Source: Polaromonas sp.
Lineage (GTDB): Bacteria > Pseudomonadota > Gammaproteobacteria > Burkholderiales > Burkholderiaceae_C
Direction: 5' to 3'
Assembly: GCA_014376885.1 (NCBI GenBank)
Contig: JACMQR010000135.1
Coordinates: 1 to 19,641, forward strand
DNA length: 19,641 nucleotides
Shown: positions 6,252-15,208 of the stretch, in pieces
How the letters are laid out: every line of letters starts with the position of its first letter
Numbering within the stretch: position 1 is the first letter of the stretch
The notes under the pieces: model-generated
Seen by the model: only the letters and a program-made list of their open reading frames with translations
The model's database searches: none
What the model was told of the DNA's origin: nothing
Position numbers and translations under genes: made by a program

Positions 6252-7118
6252 TCAGGCCGGCGTGTAGGCCAGGCGAATGTAGATGGGCGCAAACGACTCG
6301 GCCTGGGTGATCTCCAGCAGGCATTCCTTGGCCAGCTCGAGCAGGGCAATGAAGGTGACGACCAGCAGCGGCATGCCGCCGGCCGTGTCGAACAGCTCGT
6401 CAAATGCCAGGAAGCTGCGCCCTTGCAGCCTGCGCAGCACGCTGGCCATGTGCTCGCGCACCGACAACTCCTCGCGGCGGATGACATGGTGCTGCACCAG
6501 CCGGGCGCGCCGGGCAACCGCCTGCCAGGCGTCCTGCAGCTCGCCCAGCGTGACCTCGGGCAGGCGCGGCGCGGCGTCGTGCGCCACTGGCGCCTGGGCC
6601 ACCAGAAAATCGCGGCCCTCCCGGGGCATGGCGCCGAGCCGCTGGGCCGCCAGTTTGATCTGCTCGTAGTCGAGCAGGCGGCGCACCAGCTCGGCGCGCG
6701 GGTCGCCGGCTTCCTGGTCGGCAGCGGCCTTCCTGGGGGGCAGCAGCAGGCGCGACTTGATCTCGATCAGCATGGCGGCCATCAGCAGGTATTCGGCAGC
6801 CAGCTCCAGGTTGGTGGTGCGGATTTCATCGACATACACCAGGTACTGCCGGGTCAGCACTGCCATCGGAATGTCAAGAATATTGAAGTTTTGCCGGCGG
6901 ATCAGGTACAGCAGCAGGTCCAGCGGGCCTTCAAAGGCGTCTAAAAACACCTGCAGCGCATCGGGCGGGATGTACAAATCCTGGGGTATGGCGAACATTG
7001 GCTCGCCATACAGGCGCGCCAGCGGGGCCGGGTCTGCCGGGCCGGGCAGATCAAGGGTGGCGGCCGGCTGACCAGAAGGACCGGCCGGGGGCAGCGCAGG
7101 CGCAATGGCGGCCGGCAT
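6252..7118 (-). CDS. scpA: Segregation and condensation protein A (kleisin)
   Basis: ScpA is the kleisin that bridges the SMC dimer with ScpB in the chromosome-condensing complex. The conserved N-terminal motif VFLDAFEGPLDLLLYLIRRQ, then NILDIPMAVLTRQYLVYVDE and AAEYLLMAAMLIEIKSRLLL, identifies the SMC-neck-binding part. The C-terminal winged-helix part includes LLVVTFIALLELAKECLLEI and ends IRLAYTPA. About 41 Ala/Pro-rich residues precede MFAIPQDLYIPPDAL. I place the start at ATG 7118, though Met at 6998 is possible; long poorly conserved N-termini are, as I recall, common in this group. Total length is 288 residues. It follows the DUF3460 gene by 33 nt on the same strand, a usual pairing in related bacteria. 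Confidence 0.93.
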   Translation of the reverse strand: MPAAIAPALPPAGPSGQPAATLDLPGPADPAPLARLYGEPMFAIPQDLYIPPDALQVFLDAFEGPLDLLLYLIRRQNFNILDIPMAVLTRQYLVYVDEIRTTNLELAAEYLLMAAMLIEIKSRLLLPPRKAAADQEAGDPRAELVRRLLDYEQIKLAAQRLGAMPREGRDFLVAQAPVAHDAAPRLPEVTLGELQDAWQAVARRARLVQHHVIRREELSVREHMASVLRRLQGRSFLAFDELFDTAGGMPLLVVTFIALLELAKECLLEITQAESFAPIYIRLAYTPA

Positions 7119-7151
7119 CAAGGCCTTGCAAGCAGCTGGCGAAACCGCAGG

Positions 7152-7370
7152 CTAGTCGCCTTTGCGGCCAGCCGGCGAGCCATAGACATAGGCCTGCTGC
7201 GCCACTTTGGCTTCGCCGTACTCCGCCTGATCGTCCCGGTTGAGGTTTTTGTCCCACCAGATGGCGCGGCCGGCGCGCTGCTCGGCTTCAAGCGCAGGCT
7301 TGGCTGACTTCAGGCCGTCGATGAACGAGGTGATTTCAGAGGTGTAGTCGGGACGGCGGAAAATGGACAT
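7152..7370 (-). CDS. DUF3460 family small protein
   Basis: This is a 72-residue protein of unknown function that begins MSIFRRPDYTSEITSFIDGL and continues ARAIWWDKN-like sequence (GRAIWWDKNLNRDDQAEY). This is the recognisable shape of DUF3460, a short soluble family of betaproteobacteria with the LW/IWWDK core. There is no signal peptide or membrane helix. It sits immediately upstream of scpA and is probably cotranscribed, so a role near chromosome segregation is possible but not shown. The ATG at 7370 fits the family start; the ribosome site is weak. The gene on the other strand (BamE-like lipoprotein) is transcribed divergently from just beyond it. Confidence 0.85.
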   Translation of the reverse strand: MSIFRRPDYTSEITSFIDGLKSAKPALEAEQRAGRAIWWDKNLNRDDQAEYGEAKVAQQAYVYGSPAGRKGD

Positions 7371-7391
7371 GCTGCAATCTTGCCTGAAACG

Positions 7392-7397
7392 TATAGT
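7392..7397 (+). promoter_or_regulatory. Candidate -10 box (TATAGT) for the BamE-like lipoprotein gene
   Basis: TATAGT lies 26 nt before the ATG at 7423, and a weak TGCTGC lies 16 bp upstream of it as a possible -35. If used, transcription would begin near 7404. This argues against the in-frame ATG at 7363 as the true start. It rests on inspection only. Confidence 0.3.
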
Positions 7398-7422
7398 GGC
7401 TGGATTTTACCGGGGACTTGTC

Positions 7423-8040
7423 ATGGCTTTGTTCAGGCAGGCTTCGGCCGTCAGGCCAACGGTGGGTTTAACCAACAGTCCGGCGGCGACGGCCCCGCCG
7501 GACGGGAAAAAGGCGGTGCTGCGCATGGGCTTGCTGTTTTTCATTGCGGGTCTGGCCGGCTGCGACCAGGCGCGCATCCAGGAGCTTGAAGAAGGCGTGT
7601 CCACCGAAGCCCAGGTGCGGGCGCGCTTTGGCACGCCCGAGAAAACCTGGGAGGCGCGCGACATGGCGATGCTGCCGTTTCCCGGCGCCGCCGCCGAGCC
7701 GGGCGCGCGCACGCTGGAGTTCAACCGCCAGCCCGCCGGCACGGTCAACTACATGGTCACCATCGGCCCGGACGGCCGCATGAGCGCATTGCGCCAGGTG
7801 CTCACGCCGCAGAACTTCGCCCGGGTTCTGCCCGGCATGTCGATGGAGCAGGTGCGCAAGATGCTCGGCAAGCCAATGAAGGTCACGACCTATGCGTTGA
7901 AACGCGAAACCCATTACGACTGGCGCTTTGTCAATCCGCCGTCTACCTTGATGATCTTCACCGTAGTGTTCAACAACGACCTGCGGGTCACCGGCACCGG
8001 GTCGGTTGACGAGGAAAGCGTCTATCCCAAGTCGCGCTAG
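7423..8040 (+). CDS. BamE/SmpA (OmlA)-like outer membrane lipoprotein
   Basis: A lipoprotein signal ends in LLFFIAGLAGC, so the mature protein would start at that Cys and be lipidated. The mature part has two similar halves: ELEEGVSTEAQVRARFGTPE and LPGMSMEQVRKMLGKPMKV. Both resemble the BamE/SmpA helix-strand motif (G-x-s-x-x-x-V-x-x-x-l-G-x-P), ending DWRF...VVFNNDLRV. The family contributes to outer-membrane integrity and assembly. The start is uncertain: ATG 7423 has GGGGA upstream but gives an unusually long pre-Cys region of about 45 residues, while GTG 7516 or ATG 7525 would give a normal signal peptide. It is divergent from DUF3460. The name BamE itself is not claimed, since the main bamE is usually shorter and near fur. 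Confidence 0.8.
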   Translation: MALFRQASAVRPTVGLTNSPAATAPPDGKKAVLRMGLLFFIAGLAGCDQARIQELEEGVSTEAQVRARFGTPEKTWEARDMAMLPFPGAAAEPGARTLEFNRQPAGTVNYMVTIGPDGRMSALRQVLTPQNFARVLPGMSMEQVRKMLGKPMKVTTYALKRETHYDWRFVNPPSTLMIFTVVFNNDLRVTGTGSVDEESVYPKSR

Positions 8041-8069
8041 GCGGCACCAGACACACCGGAAATACTGGT

Positions 8070-8133
8070 TTTCTGATAAAAAATGTGGCCTGTGCTTGCC
8101 TGCAGAGCGTTTGCAGCTATGGATTGAATAGCG
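8070..8133. repeat. Degenerate dispersed intergenic repeat, copy 2
   Basis: The stretch with GATAAAAAATGTGGCC, TGTGCTTGCC, GCAGAGCG, TTTGCAGCTAT and ATTGAATAG resembles the repeat units at 6104-6160 and 10672-10722 (GCTTGCC, TTTGC..CTAT). It has lost the clean stem. It lies in the convergent gap between the BamE-like gene and the small lipoprotein gene. The remaining part of this gap (8134-8213) shows nothing I recognise. Confidence 0.4.
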
Positions 8134-8213
8134 CTTTCGCAGTTGCCGACAATCCCCGTGCGTCCATGGCTTTTTCGAAGCCGCCCGGCCCGGCCAGGAC
8201 GCGCCGCTTCCCG

Positions 8214-8444
8214 CTACGGCTTGGCTGGCCCGGGCAGCACCGCGTCAGCCGCAGCGCCCACGGCCGAGCCGGCGATGCGTACCGTGCCGATGGCAGCGCT
8301 GGCCGCCAGGCCGACGGTGCCGATCGCCACCGAGGCCACGGTGTCGGCAACGGCCACCACCGCGCAGCCGGGCAGGGCGGCGGCGCTCAGGCCAAGGAAC
8401 GCCAGGGTGGCCAGGCGGGCGCGCAAAGAGGATCGATCGGTCAT
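8214..8444 (-). CDS. Small lipoprotein, glycine-zipper-like (NF038104-type)
   Basis: This 76-residue product has a positively charged start (MTDRSSLRARL), a hydrophobic core and a lipobox AALPGC, giving a mature peptide of about 50 residues starting at Cys27. The mature part alternates small residues: VASVAIGTVGLAASAAIGTV, then RIAGSAVGAAADAVLPG. This resembles the small lipoproteins with repeated V-G-x-A blocks often annotated as NF038104-family. It lies 41 nt downstream of metG on the same strand and may be read through from it. No clear ribosome site is visible before the ATG at 8444. The function is unknown; the glycine spacing suggests membrane-associated helix packing. Confidence 0.7.
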   Translation of the reverse strand: MTDRSSLRARLATLAFLGLSAAALPGCAVVAVADTVASVAIGTVGLAASAAIGTVRIAGSAVGAAADAVLPGPAKP

Positions 8445-8485
8445 GGGCGGGTTTTGTCGGGCTGGGTTGTCGGGGATGGGGCGGG

Positions 8486-10576
8486 TCAGTGAATCCGCAT
8501 GCCGGGCGCAGCGCCCGGCACGGGTTCGAGCAAATAAATGCCGGGCTGGGCTTTTTCGTCGGCATGGCTGGCCGCCAGCACCATGCCTTCGCTGATGCCG
8601 AACTTCATCTTGCGCGGCGCCAGGTTGGCGACCAGCACGGTGTGACGGCCGATCAGGTCGGCCGGCTGGTAGCACGCCGCGATGCCGCTGAGCACATTGC
8701 GCAGCCGGCCTTCGCCGGCGTCCAGCGTCAGGCGCAGCAGCTTGGTCGAGCCCTCGACCGCTTCGCAGTTGACGATGTGCGCAATGCGCAGGTCGACCTT
8801 GGCGAAATCGTCGATGCTGATGACCGGGGCAATCGCCTCGCCGCCGGGCGCGATGGTTTCGGTGGCTTGCGGTGCGGCTGCGGCGGGCGCGGGCAGCTCA
8901 AACAGGGCATCGAGCTGCTTGCTGTCAACCCGCTGCAGCAGGTGCTGGTAGGCGCCGATCGGGTGGCCGACGCCCAGGCTGGCGGCGGCATCGGCAAAGC
9001 TCAGCGGGCTGATCTTCAAAAACGCCTCCACCTGCCCGGCCAGCGCCGGCAGCACCGGCTTGAGGTACAGCGTCAGCAGGCGAAAGGCCTCGATGCAGAC
9101 GGTGCAGACATCATGCAGGCGCGCCTCCATGCCTTCTTTTTTTGCCAGCTCCCAGGGCTTGTTCTGGTCGACATAGGCGTTGACCTGGTCGGCCAGCAGC
9201 ATCACCTCGCGCAGCGCCTTGGCATATTCGCGGCTTTCGTACAACTGCGCGATGCTGTCCTTTTGCCCGCGAAGCACCTCCAGCAGGGCCGCGCCGTCCA
9301 GGGACACCTTGCCCAGCCGGCCGTCAAAGCGCTTGCTGACAAAGCCCGCCGCCCGGCTGGCGATGTTGATGAACTTGCCCACCAGGTCGCTGTTGACGCG
9401 CGCCATGAAGTCGTCGGCGTTGAAGTCGATGTCTTCGTTCTTCGCATTGAGCTTGGCCGCCAGGTAGTAGCGCAGCCACTCCGGGTTCATGCCCAGGCCG
9501 AGGTACTTCAGCGGGTCCAGGCCGGTACCCCGGCTCTTGCTCATCTTTTCGCCGTTGTTCACCGTCAAAAAGCCATGGACGAACACGTTGTCCGGCGCCC
9601 GGCGGCCGCTGAAATGCAGCATGGCCGGCCAGAACAGGGTGTGAAAGGTGACGATGTCCTTGCCGATGAAGTGGTACTGCTCCAGCGCCGGGTCGGCCAT
9701 GTAGTAGTCGAAGTTTTCGCCGCGCCGGTCGAGCAGGTTTTTCAGCGATGCCAGGTAGCCCACCGGCGCGTCGAGCCAGACATAGAAGTACTTGCCGGGC
9801 GCATCTGGAATCTCGATGCCGAAGTAGGGCGCGTCGCGGCTGATGTCCCAGTCGCCCAGGCCTTCGCTTTGCGAGCCGTCGGCGTTCGTGCGCACCGAAA
9901 ACCATTCCTTGACCTTGTTGGCGACCTCGGGCTGCAGCTTGCCGTCCTGCGTCCAGTTTTCTAAAAACTCGACGCAGCGCGGGTCCGACAGCTTGAAGAA
10001 AAAGTGCTCGGAGCTTTTAAGCACCGGCGTGACGCCGGACAGGGCCGAGTACGGGTGGATCAGATCGGTCGGCGCATACACCGCGCCGCAAACCTCGCAG
10101 TTGTCGCCATACTGGTCCTTGGAGCCACACTTCGGGCACTGGCCCTTGATGAAGCGGTCGGGCAGGAACATGCTTTTTTCCGAGTCGAAGAACTGCTCGA
10201 TGGTTTTGGTCTCGATCAGCGAGCCCTCGGGGTTGTCCCGCAGGTCGCGGTAGATCTGCCGGGCCAGCGCATGGTTTTCCGGTGAATCGGTCGAGCTCCA
10301 GTTGTCAAATGCAATGTGAAAGCCGTCCAGGTAGGGCTTGCGGCCGGCGGCGATGTCGGCCACGAACTGCTGCGGCGTCTTGCCGGCCTTGTCGGCGGCG
10401 ATCATGATGGGCGCGCCATGGGCGTCGTCGGCGCCGACGAAATTGACCGCATTGCCCTGCATTCTTTGGAAGCGCACCCAGATGTCGGCCTGGATGTACT
10501 CCATGATGTGGCCGATGTGAAAGTTGCCGTTGGCATAGGGCAGGGCGGTGGTGACAAAGATGCGGCGCTGGGTCAT
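8486..10576 (-). CDS. metG: Methionyl-tRNA synthetase
   Basis: The 696-residue enzyme charges tRNA-Met with methionine in the cytoplasm. Class I signatures are clear: the HIGH motif HIGH at 20-23 in [11 protein letters not shown], and KMSKS at 344-348 in [14 protein letters not shown]1 zinc knuckle has Cys147, Cys150, Cys160 and Cys163. The C-terminus after an Ala/Pro-rich linker carries the EMAP/Trbp111-like tRNA-binding domain: [20 protein letters not shown], then [20 protein letters not shown]. That domain also mediates dimerisation in the long bacterial form. Length and motifs are complete. It is divergent from apbC across a gap of about 280 nt, and is followed on its own strand by the small lipoprotein gene. 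Confidence 0.97.
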   Translation of the reverse strand: MTQRRIFVTTALPYANGNFHIGHIMEYIQADIWVRFQRMQGNAVNFVGADDAHGAPIMIAADKAGKTPQQFVADIAAGRKPYLDGFHIAFDNWSSTDSPENHALARQIYRDLRDNPEGSLIETKTIEQFFDSEKSMFLPDRFIKGQCPKCGSKDQYGDNCEVCGAVYAPTDLIHPYSALSGVTPVLKSSEHFFFKLSDPRCVEFLENWTQDGKLQPEVANKVKEWFSVRTNADGSQSEGLGDWDISRDAPYFGIEIPDAPGKYFYVWLDAPVGYLASLKNLLDRRGENFDYYMADPALEQYHFIGKDIVTFHTLFWPAMLHFSGRRAPDNVFVHGFLTVNNGEKMSKSRGTGLDPLKYLGLGMNPEWLRYYLAAKLNAKNEDIDFNADDFMARVNSDLVGKFINIASRAAGFVSKRFDGRLGKVSLDGAALLEVLRGQKDSIAQLYESREYAKALREVMLLADQVNAYVDQNKPWELAKKEGMEARLHDVCTVCIEAFRLLTLYLKPVLPALAGQVEAFLKISPLSFADAAASLGVGHPIGAYQHLLQRVDSKQLDALFELPAPAAAAPQATETIAPGGEAIAPVISIDDFAKVDLRIAHIVNCEAVEGSTKLLRLTLDAGEGRLRNVLSGIAACYQPADLIGRHTVLVANLAPRKMKFGISEGMVLAASHADEKAQPGIYLLEPVPGAAPGMRIH

Positions 10577-10671
10577 AGGATGGTCTTTGGGCGGTGAAGG
10601 GCTGACAACCGATTTTAAGGTGCTGCCCCGACCCGCCCGCCGCCCAGGCCTGGCGCCAAGGGTGTTTTATG

Positions 10672-10722
10672 CCTCAAATCGGCCTTTGGTGCTTGCCGCG
10701 TGGATGTTATTTGCTATTGAAA
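10672..10722. repeat. Degenerate dispersed intergenic repeat, copy 3
   Basis: The sequence CCTCAAATCGGCCTTTGGTG, then CTTGCC...GATGTTATTTGCTATTG, matches the reverse complement of the unit at 6104-6160 over its length, with several differences and a broken stem. It lies in the metG/apbC divergent gap, upstream of both genes. The rest of that gap holds a weak promoter candidate for apbC. Confidence 0.5.
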
Positions 10723-10748
10723 TAAGAGCGTTTAACATTTCCCTCAAA

Positions 10749-10778
10749 TGACGGCGCCCGGCGCGGCGGCGTTAGACT
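10749..10778 (+). promoter_or_regulatory. Candidate promoter for apbC
   Basis: TGACGG (10749-10754) and TAGACT (10773-10778) are separated by 18 bp and lie about 80 nt before the apbC start. Both boxes are imperfect and the spacer is very G+C rich. It is a possibility only. Confidence 0.25.
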
Positions 10779-10859
10779 CGCTACCAACCCCGGCAGCCGG
10801 CGCACTTTGCCTGACAATGCCGCCGCCTGCCTTGCATGACTCACATGGAGATTTCCCCG

Positions 10860-11951
10860 ATGGCTGTAGAACAACAGGCAATTTTGAACGCCCTTCAAAC
10901 CGTGCTCGACCCGAACACCGGCAAGGACTTCGTGTCCACCCGGGCGCTGAAAAACCTGCAGGTCAGCGGCGCCGACGTGTCGTTCGAGGTCGAACTCGGC
11001 TACCCGGCCAAAAGCCAGATTGCCGGCCTGCGCAAAAGCCTGATCGCCGCCGCCCGAGGCGTGGCCGGCGTGGGCAATGTGTCGGTCAACGTCACCGTGA
11101 AGATTGCCAGCCACAGCGTGCAGCGCGGCGTGCAGCTGCTGCCCAATGTGAAGAACATCATTGCCGTGGCGTCGGGCAAGGGCGGCGTGGGCAAAAGCAC
11201 CACCGCCGTCAACCTGGCGCTGGCCCTGGCGGCCGAAGGCGCGGCGGTCGGTCTGCTCGACGCCGACATCTACGGCCCGAGCGTGCCGATGATGATGGGC
11301 ATCGAGGGCCGGCCCGAAAGCGTCGACGGCAAGAACATGGAGCCGATGGAAAACTACGGCCTGCAGGTCATGTCGATCGGCTTTCTGGTGGCGCAGGACG
11401 AAGCCATGATCTGGCGCGGCCCCATGGCCACGCAGGCGCTGGAGCAGCTGCTGCGCCAGACCAACTGGAAAGACCTCGATTATTTGATCGTCGACCTGCC
11501 GCCCGGCACCGGCGATATCCAGCTGACGCTCAGCCAGCGCGTGCCCATGACCGGCGCGGTGATCGTCACCACGCCGCAGGACATCGCCCTGCTGGATGCC
11601 AAAAAAGGCATCAAGATGTTCGAAAAAGTCGGCGTGCCGATCCTGGGCATCGTCGAGAACATGGCAGTGCACGTCTGCAGCCAATGCGGCCATGCCGAGC
11701 ACATCTTTGGCGACGGCGGCGGCAAGAAAATGGCCGCCGACTACGCCATGGACTACCTCGGCGCGCTGCCGCTGGACATCAAGATCCGGCTGCAGGCCGA
11801 CAGTGGCATGCCCACCGTGGTGGCCGACCCGGACGGCGACGTGGCCGGCATCTACAAGGCGGTGGCGCGCAAGGTGGCGATCACCGTGGCGGCCAAGGCC
11901 AAGGACTTTTCCGCCAAGTTCCCGACCATCACGATTTCCAAGAACACCTGA
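10860..11951 (+). CDS. apbC: Iron-sulfur cluster carrier protein ApbC/Mrp (NBP35-type P-loop ATPase)
   Basis: The 363-residue cytoplasmic ATPase binds and delivers iron-sulfur clusters to apoproteins. The N-terminal MIP18/DUF59 domain covers roughly residues 5-80 (LNALQTVLDPNTGKDFVSTR, KNLQV). The deviant Walker A motif GKGGVGKS lies at 106-113, followed by DADIYGPSVPMMMG. The cluster-bridging CxxC (Cys273, Cys276; CSQCGHAEHIFG) is present. I chose ATG 10860 because GGAGA lies eight bases upstream and MAVEQQAIL starts the conserved domain; two in-frame ATGs at 10836 and 10845 lack a site. Such a protein could help mature the iron-sulfur-rich formate dehydrogenase encoded downstream, but apbC next to metG is a common arrangement and the link is only contextual. 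Confidence 0.95.
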   Translation: MAVEQQAILNALQTVLDPNTGKDFVSTRALKNLQVSGADVSFEVELGYPAKSQIAGLRKSLIAAARGVAGVGNVSVNVTVKIASHSVQRGVQLLPNVKNIIAVASGKGGVGKSTTAVNLALALAAEGAAVGLLDADIYGPSVPMMMGIEGRPESVDGKNMEPMENYGLQVMSIGFLVAQDEAMIWRGPMATQALEQLLRQTNWKDLDYLIVDLPPGTGDIQLTLSQRVPMTGAVIVTTPQDIALLDAKKGIKMFEKVGVPILGIVENMAVHVCSQCGHAEHIFGDGGGKKMAADYAMDYLGALPLDIKIRLQADSGMPTVVADPDGDVAGIYKAVARKVAITVAAKAKDFSAKFPTITISKNT

Positions 11952-11989
11952 GGGACACGGAAATTGCAAAAGTGCCAGTTTCAAACGGC

Positions 11990-12059
11990 TGTCATTGCGG
12001 GCTTGACCCTCAATTCATGACCCCGAATTCATGGATGCCGGCTCAAGCCCGGCATGACA
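11990..12059. repeat. Dispersed palindromic repeat (TGTCATTGCGGGCTTGACCC type)
   Basis: The arms TGTCATTGCGGGCTTGACCC (11990-12009) and GGCTCAAGCCCGGCATGACA (12040-12059) are inverted copies matching at 17 of 20 positions. Between them AATTCATG occurs twice, at 12012-12019 and 12026-12033. The whole fits the widespread 'GTCATTGCGGGCTTGACCCGC...ATGACA' intergenic palindrome that I recall from many proteobacterial genomes. It fills the 169-nt gap between apbC and the LysR gene. It may act as a transcript-end structure for apbC, although no T-run follows. Confidence 0.7.
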
Positions 12060-12120
12060 TGGAGACATCGAAAATTTCCGCTTCCCTGAAGACCCAGGCC
12101 GCCGAGGCGACCCCTTTGCC

Positions 12121-13065
12121 ATGAACCTGCTCGCTTCGCTGCGCTACCTGTCCGCGCTGGACGAGTATAAGCATTTCGGCCGTGCGGCGCAGGCCTGCCA
12201 CATCACGCAGCCGGCGCTGTCCAACGCGCTGCGGGCGCTCGAAGAAGAATTCGGCACCGCCATCGTCAAGCGCGGGCGAGCCTTCGGCGGCTTTACTGCT
12301 GAAGGGGAGCGCGTGCTTGCCAGTGCCCAGCGCATGCTGCATGAGCGCGAGTTGCTGCAGCAGGACCTCAACAGCGGGGCCGGCAAGCCGCAGGGCACGC
12401 TGACGCTGGGCGCGGTGCCGACGGCGGTGCCAGTGGCGGCGCGGTTTGCTGCCATGCTGCAGTCGCGCTACCCCGGCATCTTGCCTGTCGTGCGCTCGAT
12501 GAGTTCGGCCGCACTGGAGCTGGGCCTGGAAAACCTGTCGCTGGACATGGGCCTGGGCTACACCGACCGGCTGGCGCGGCACAGCCCCCGGCTGCGCCAT
12601 GTGCCGCAGTACACCGAGCATTATTTCCTGGTGCGCAAGGCGGGCCAGGCGCATTCCGAGCAGATGCAGATCGGGCCGAAAATCACCTGGGCCGAAGCGG
12701 CCAGGGTGCCGCTGTGCCTGCTCACCCGCGAGATGTACAACCGCAGCATCGTCGATGCGGCTTTCCTGGCTGCAGGCGCTTCGGTCAAGCCGGCGATTGA
12801 AACCAATTCCATCCTCACCCTGGCGCTGAGCGTGCTGGTGGGCGAGGTTTGCAGCGTGCTGCCGGGCGCGCTGATCGGCGCGGTGCGCGGTTACCGCGAA
12901 CTCGAAGCGCTGCCGCTGGTCAGTCCGGAGGTGCGCACCGACATCGGATTCATGGTCCAGGGCGCAGGCCGCACCTCGCGCACGCTCGATGCCGCGATGA
13001 CCATGGCGCAAGATGCCGCCTGGCTGCGGCACGCGGCGGCGCATACCGGGCTGCTGGCCGTTTGA
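12121..13065 (+). CDS. LysR-family transcriptional regulator, probable regulator of the formate module
   Basis: The 314-residue protein has the LysR architecture. An N-terminal winged helix-turn-helix (residues about 1-65: LRYLSALDEYKHFGRAAQAC, then ITQPALSNALRALEEEFGTA) is followed by a linker helix and a substrate-binding domain starting near residue 90 (GTLTLGAVPTAVPVAARFAA). ALSNALRALEEE is the recognition-helix region. It is followed on the same strand by the OFA transporter and formate dehydrogenase genes, so formate or oxalate is the natural guess for its co-inducer. Unlike many LysR genes it is not divergent from its presumed target. The ATG at 12121 aligns with the family start; no strong ribosome site is visible. 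Target and ligand are inferred from position only. Confidence 0.9.
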   Translation: MNLLASLRYLSALDEYKHFGRAAQACHITQPALSNALRALEEEFGTAIVKRGRAFGGFTAEGERVLASAQRMLHERELLQQDLNSGAGKPQGTLTLGAVPTAVPVAARFAAMLQSRYPGILPVVRSMSSAALELGLENLSLDMGLGYTDRLARHSPRLRHVPQYTEHYFLVRKAGQAHSEQMQIGPKITWAEAARVPLCLLTREMYNRSIVDAAFLAAGASVKPAIETNSILTLALSVLVGEVCSVLPGALIGAVRGYRELEALPLVSPEVRTDIGFMVQGAGRTSRTLDAAMTMAQDAAWLRHAAAHTGLLAV

Positions 13066-13254
13066 GGCCGGAGCAGCGCGTGCTGCGGCATTGCAGGCTC
13101 TGGGCTGTAACGCGCCAAGGGTTAACCACCATATTTAGTTTTTGAATGACGGCATGTTCCGATTCAATTGGACCTGTTGAGCCTGCGCCGCCCACACTCG
13201 CCAGCTTTCGCAGAATGATGGCCATTGGCCACCAACAATAAAACGGAGACATGC
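13066..13254 (+). promoter_or_regulatory. Candidate control region upstream of the OFA transporter
   Basis: The 189-nt gap between the LysR stop and the transporter ATG contains the 8-bp palindrome GGTTAACC (13120-13127). It also has an AT-rich patch (13131-13146, ATATTTAGTTTTTGAA) and TCAA/TTGA half-sites around 13165-13180. These could include a LysR site (T-N11-A type) and promoter. GGAG lies six bases before the ATG at 13255. No single site is convincing. Confidence 0.3.
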
Positions 13255-14994
<1,740 letters not shown>

Positions 14995-15005
14995 GACAAG
15001 CCATT

Positions 15006-15046
15006 GCGCCGCCGTATTTTTTTGCGGCTACAAAAAAAGGCGGCGC
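15006..15046. repeat. Long composite inverted repeat downstream of the transporter gene
   Basis: GCGCCGCC (15006-15013) pairs with GGCGGCGC (15039-15046). Inside it TTTTTTT (15017-15023) pairs with AAAAAAA (15032-15038), leaving the loop GCGGCTAC and a three-base GTA bulge. It starts 12 nt after the transporter stop. It could limit read-through into the formate dehydrogenase genes or act as an mRNA 3' structure. No T-run follows the stem, so it is not a textbook terminator. The rest of the 214-nt gap shows no clear promoter. Confidence 0.5.
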
Positions 15047-15208
15047 AGCCTCGCACGGCACGTGGCTGCCCAGTCGGGCGGCCAGCACCCTCATTTCCTG
15101 TGCCTATGAACGCATTTGCAAAATGAATTGGACGCTTTTCCCCCAGGTGCCGACACTGCGGTGCAACCGCTGGCAGCACCTTGTGAACCGGCGCACACCC
15201 CAACAGCC

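Noticed and set aside
8489..9964. A 491-codon plus-strand open frame
   Set aside because: It is antisense to metG, with no recognisable family and no ribosome site.
10748..12124. A 458-codon plus-strand frame overlapping apbC
   Set aside because: It is a different frame through apbC with an Arg/Gly-rich translation; apbC carries all the motifs.
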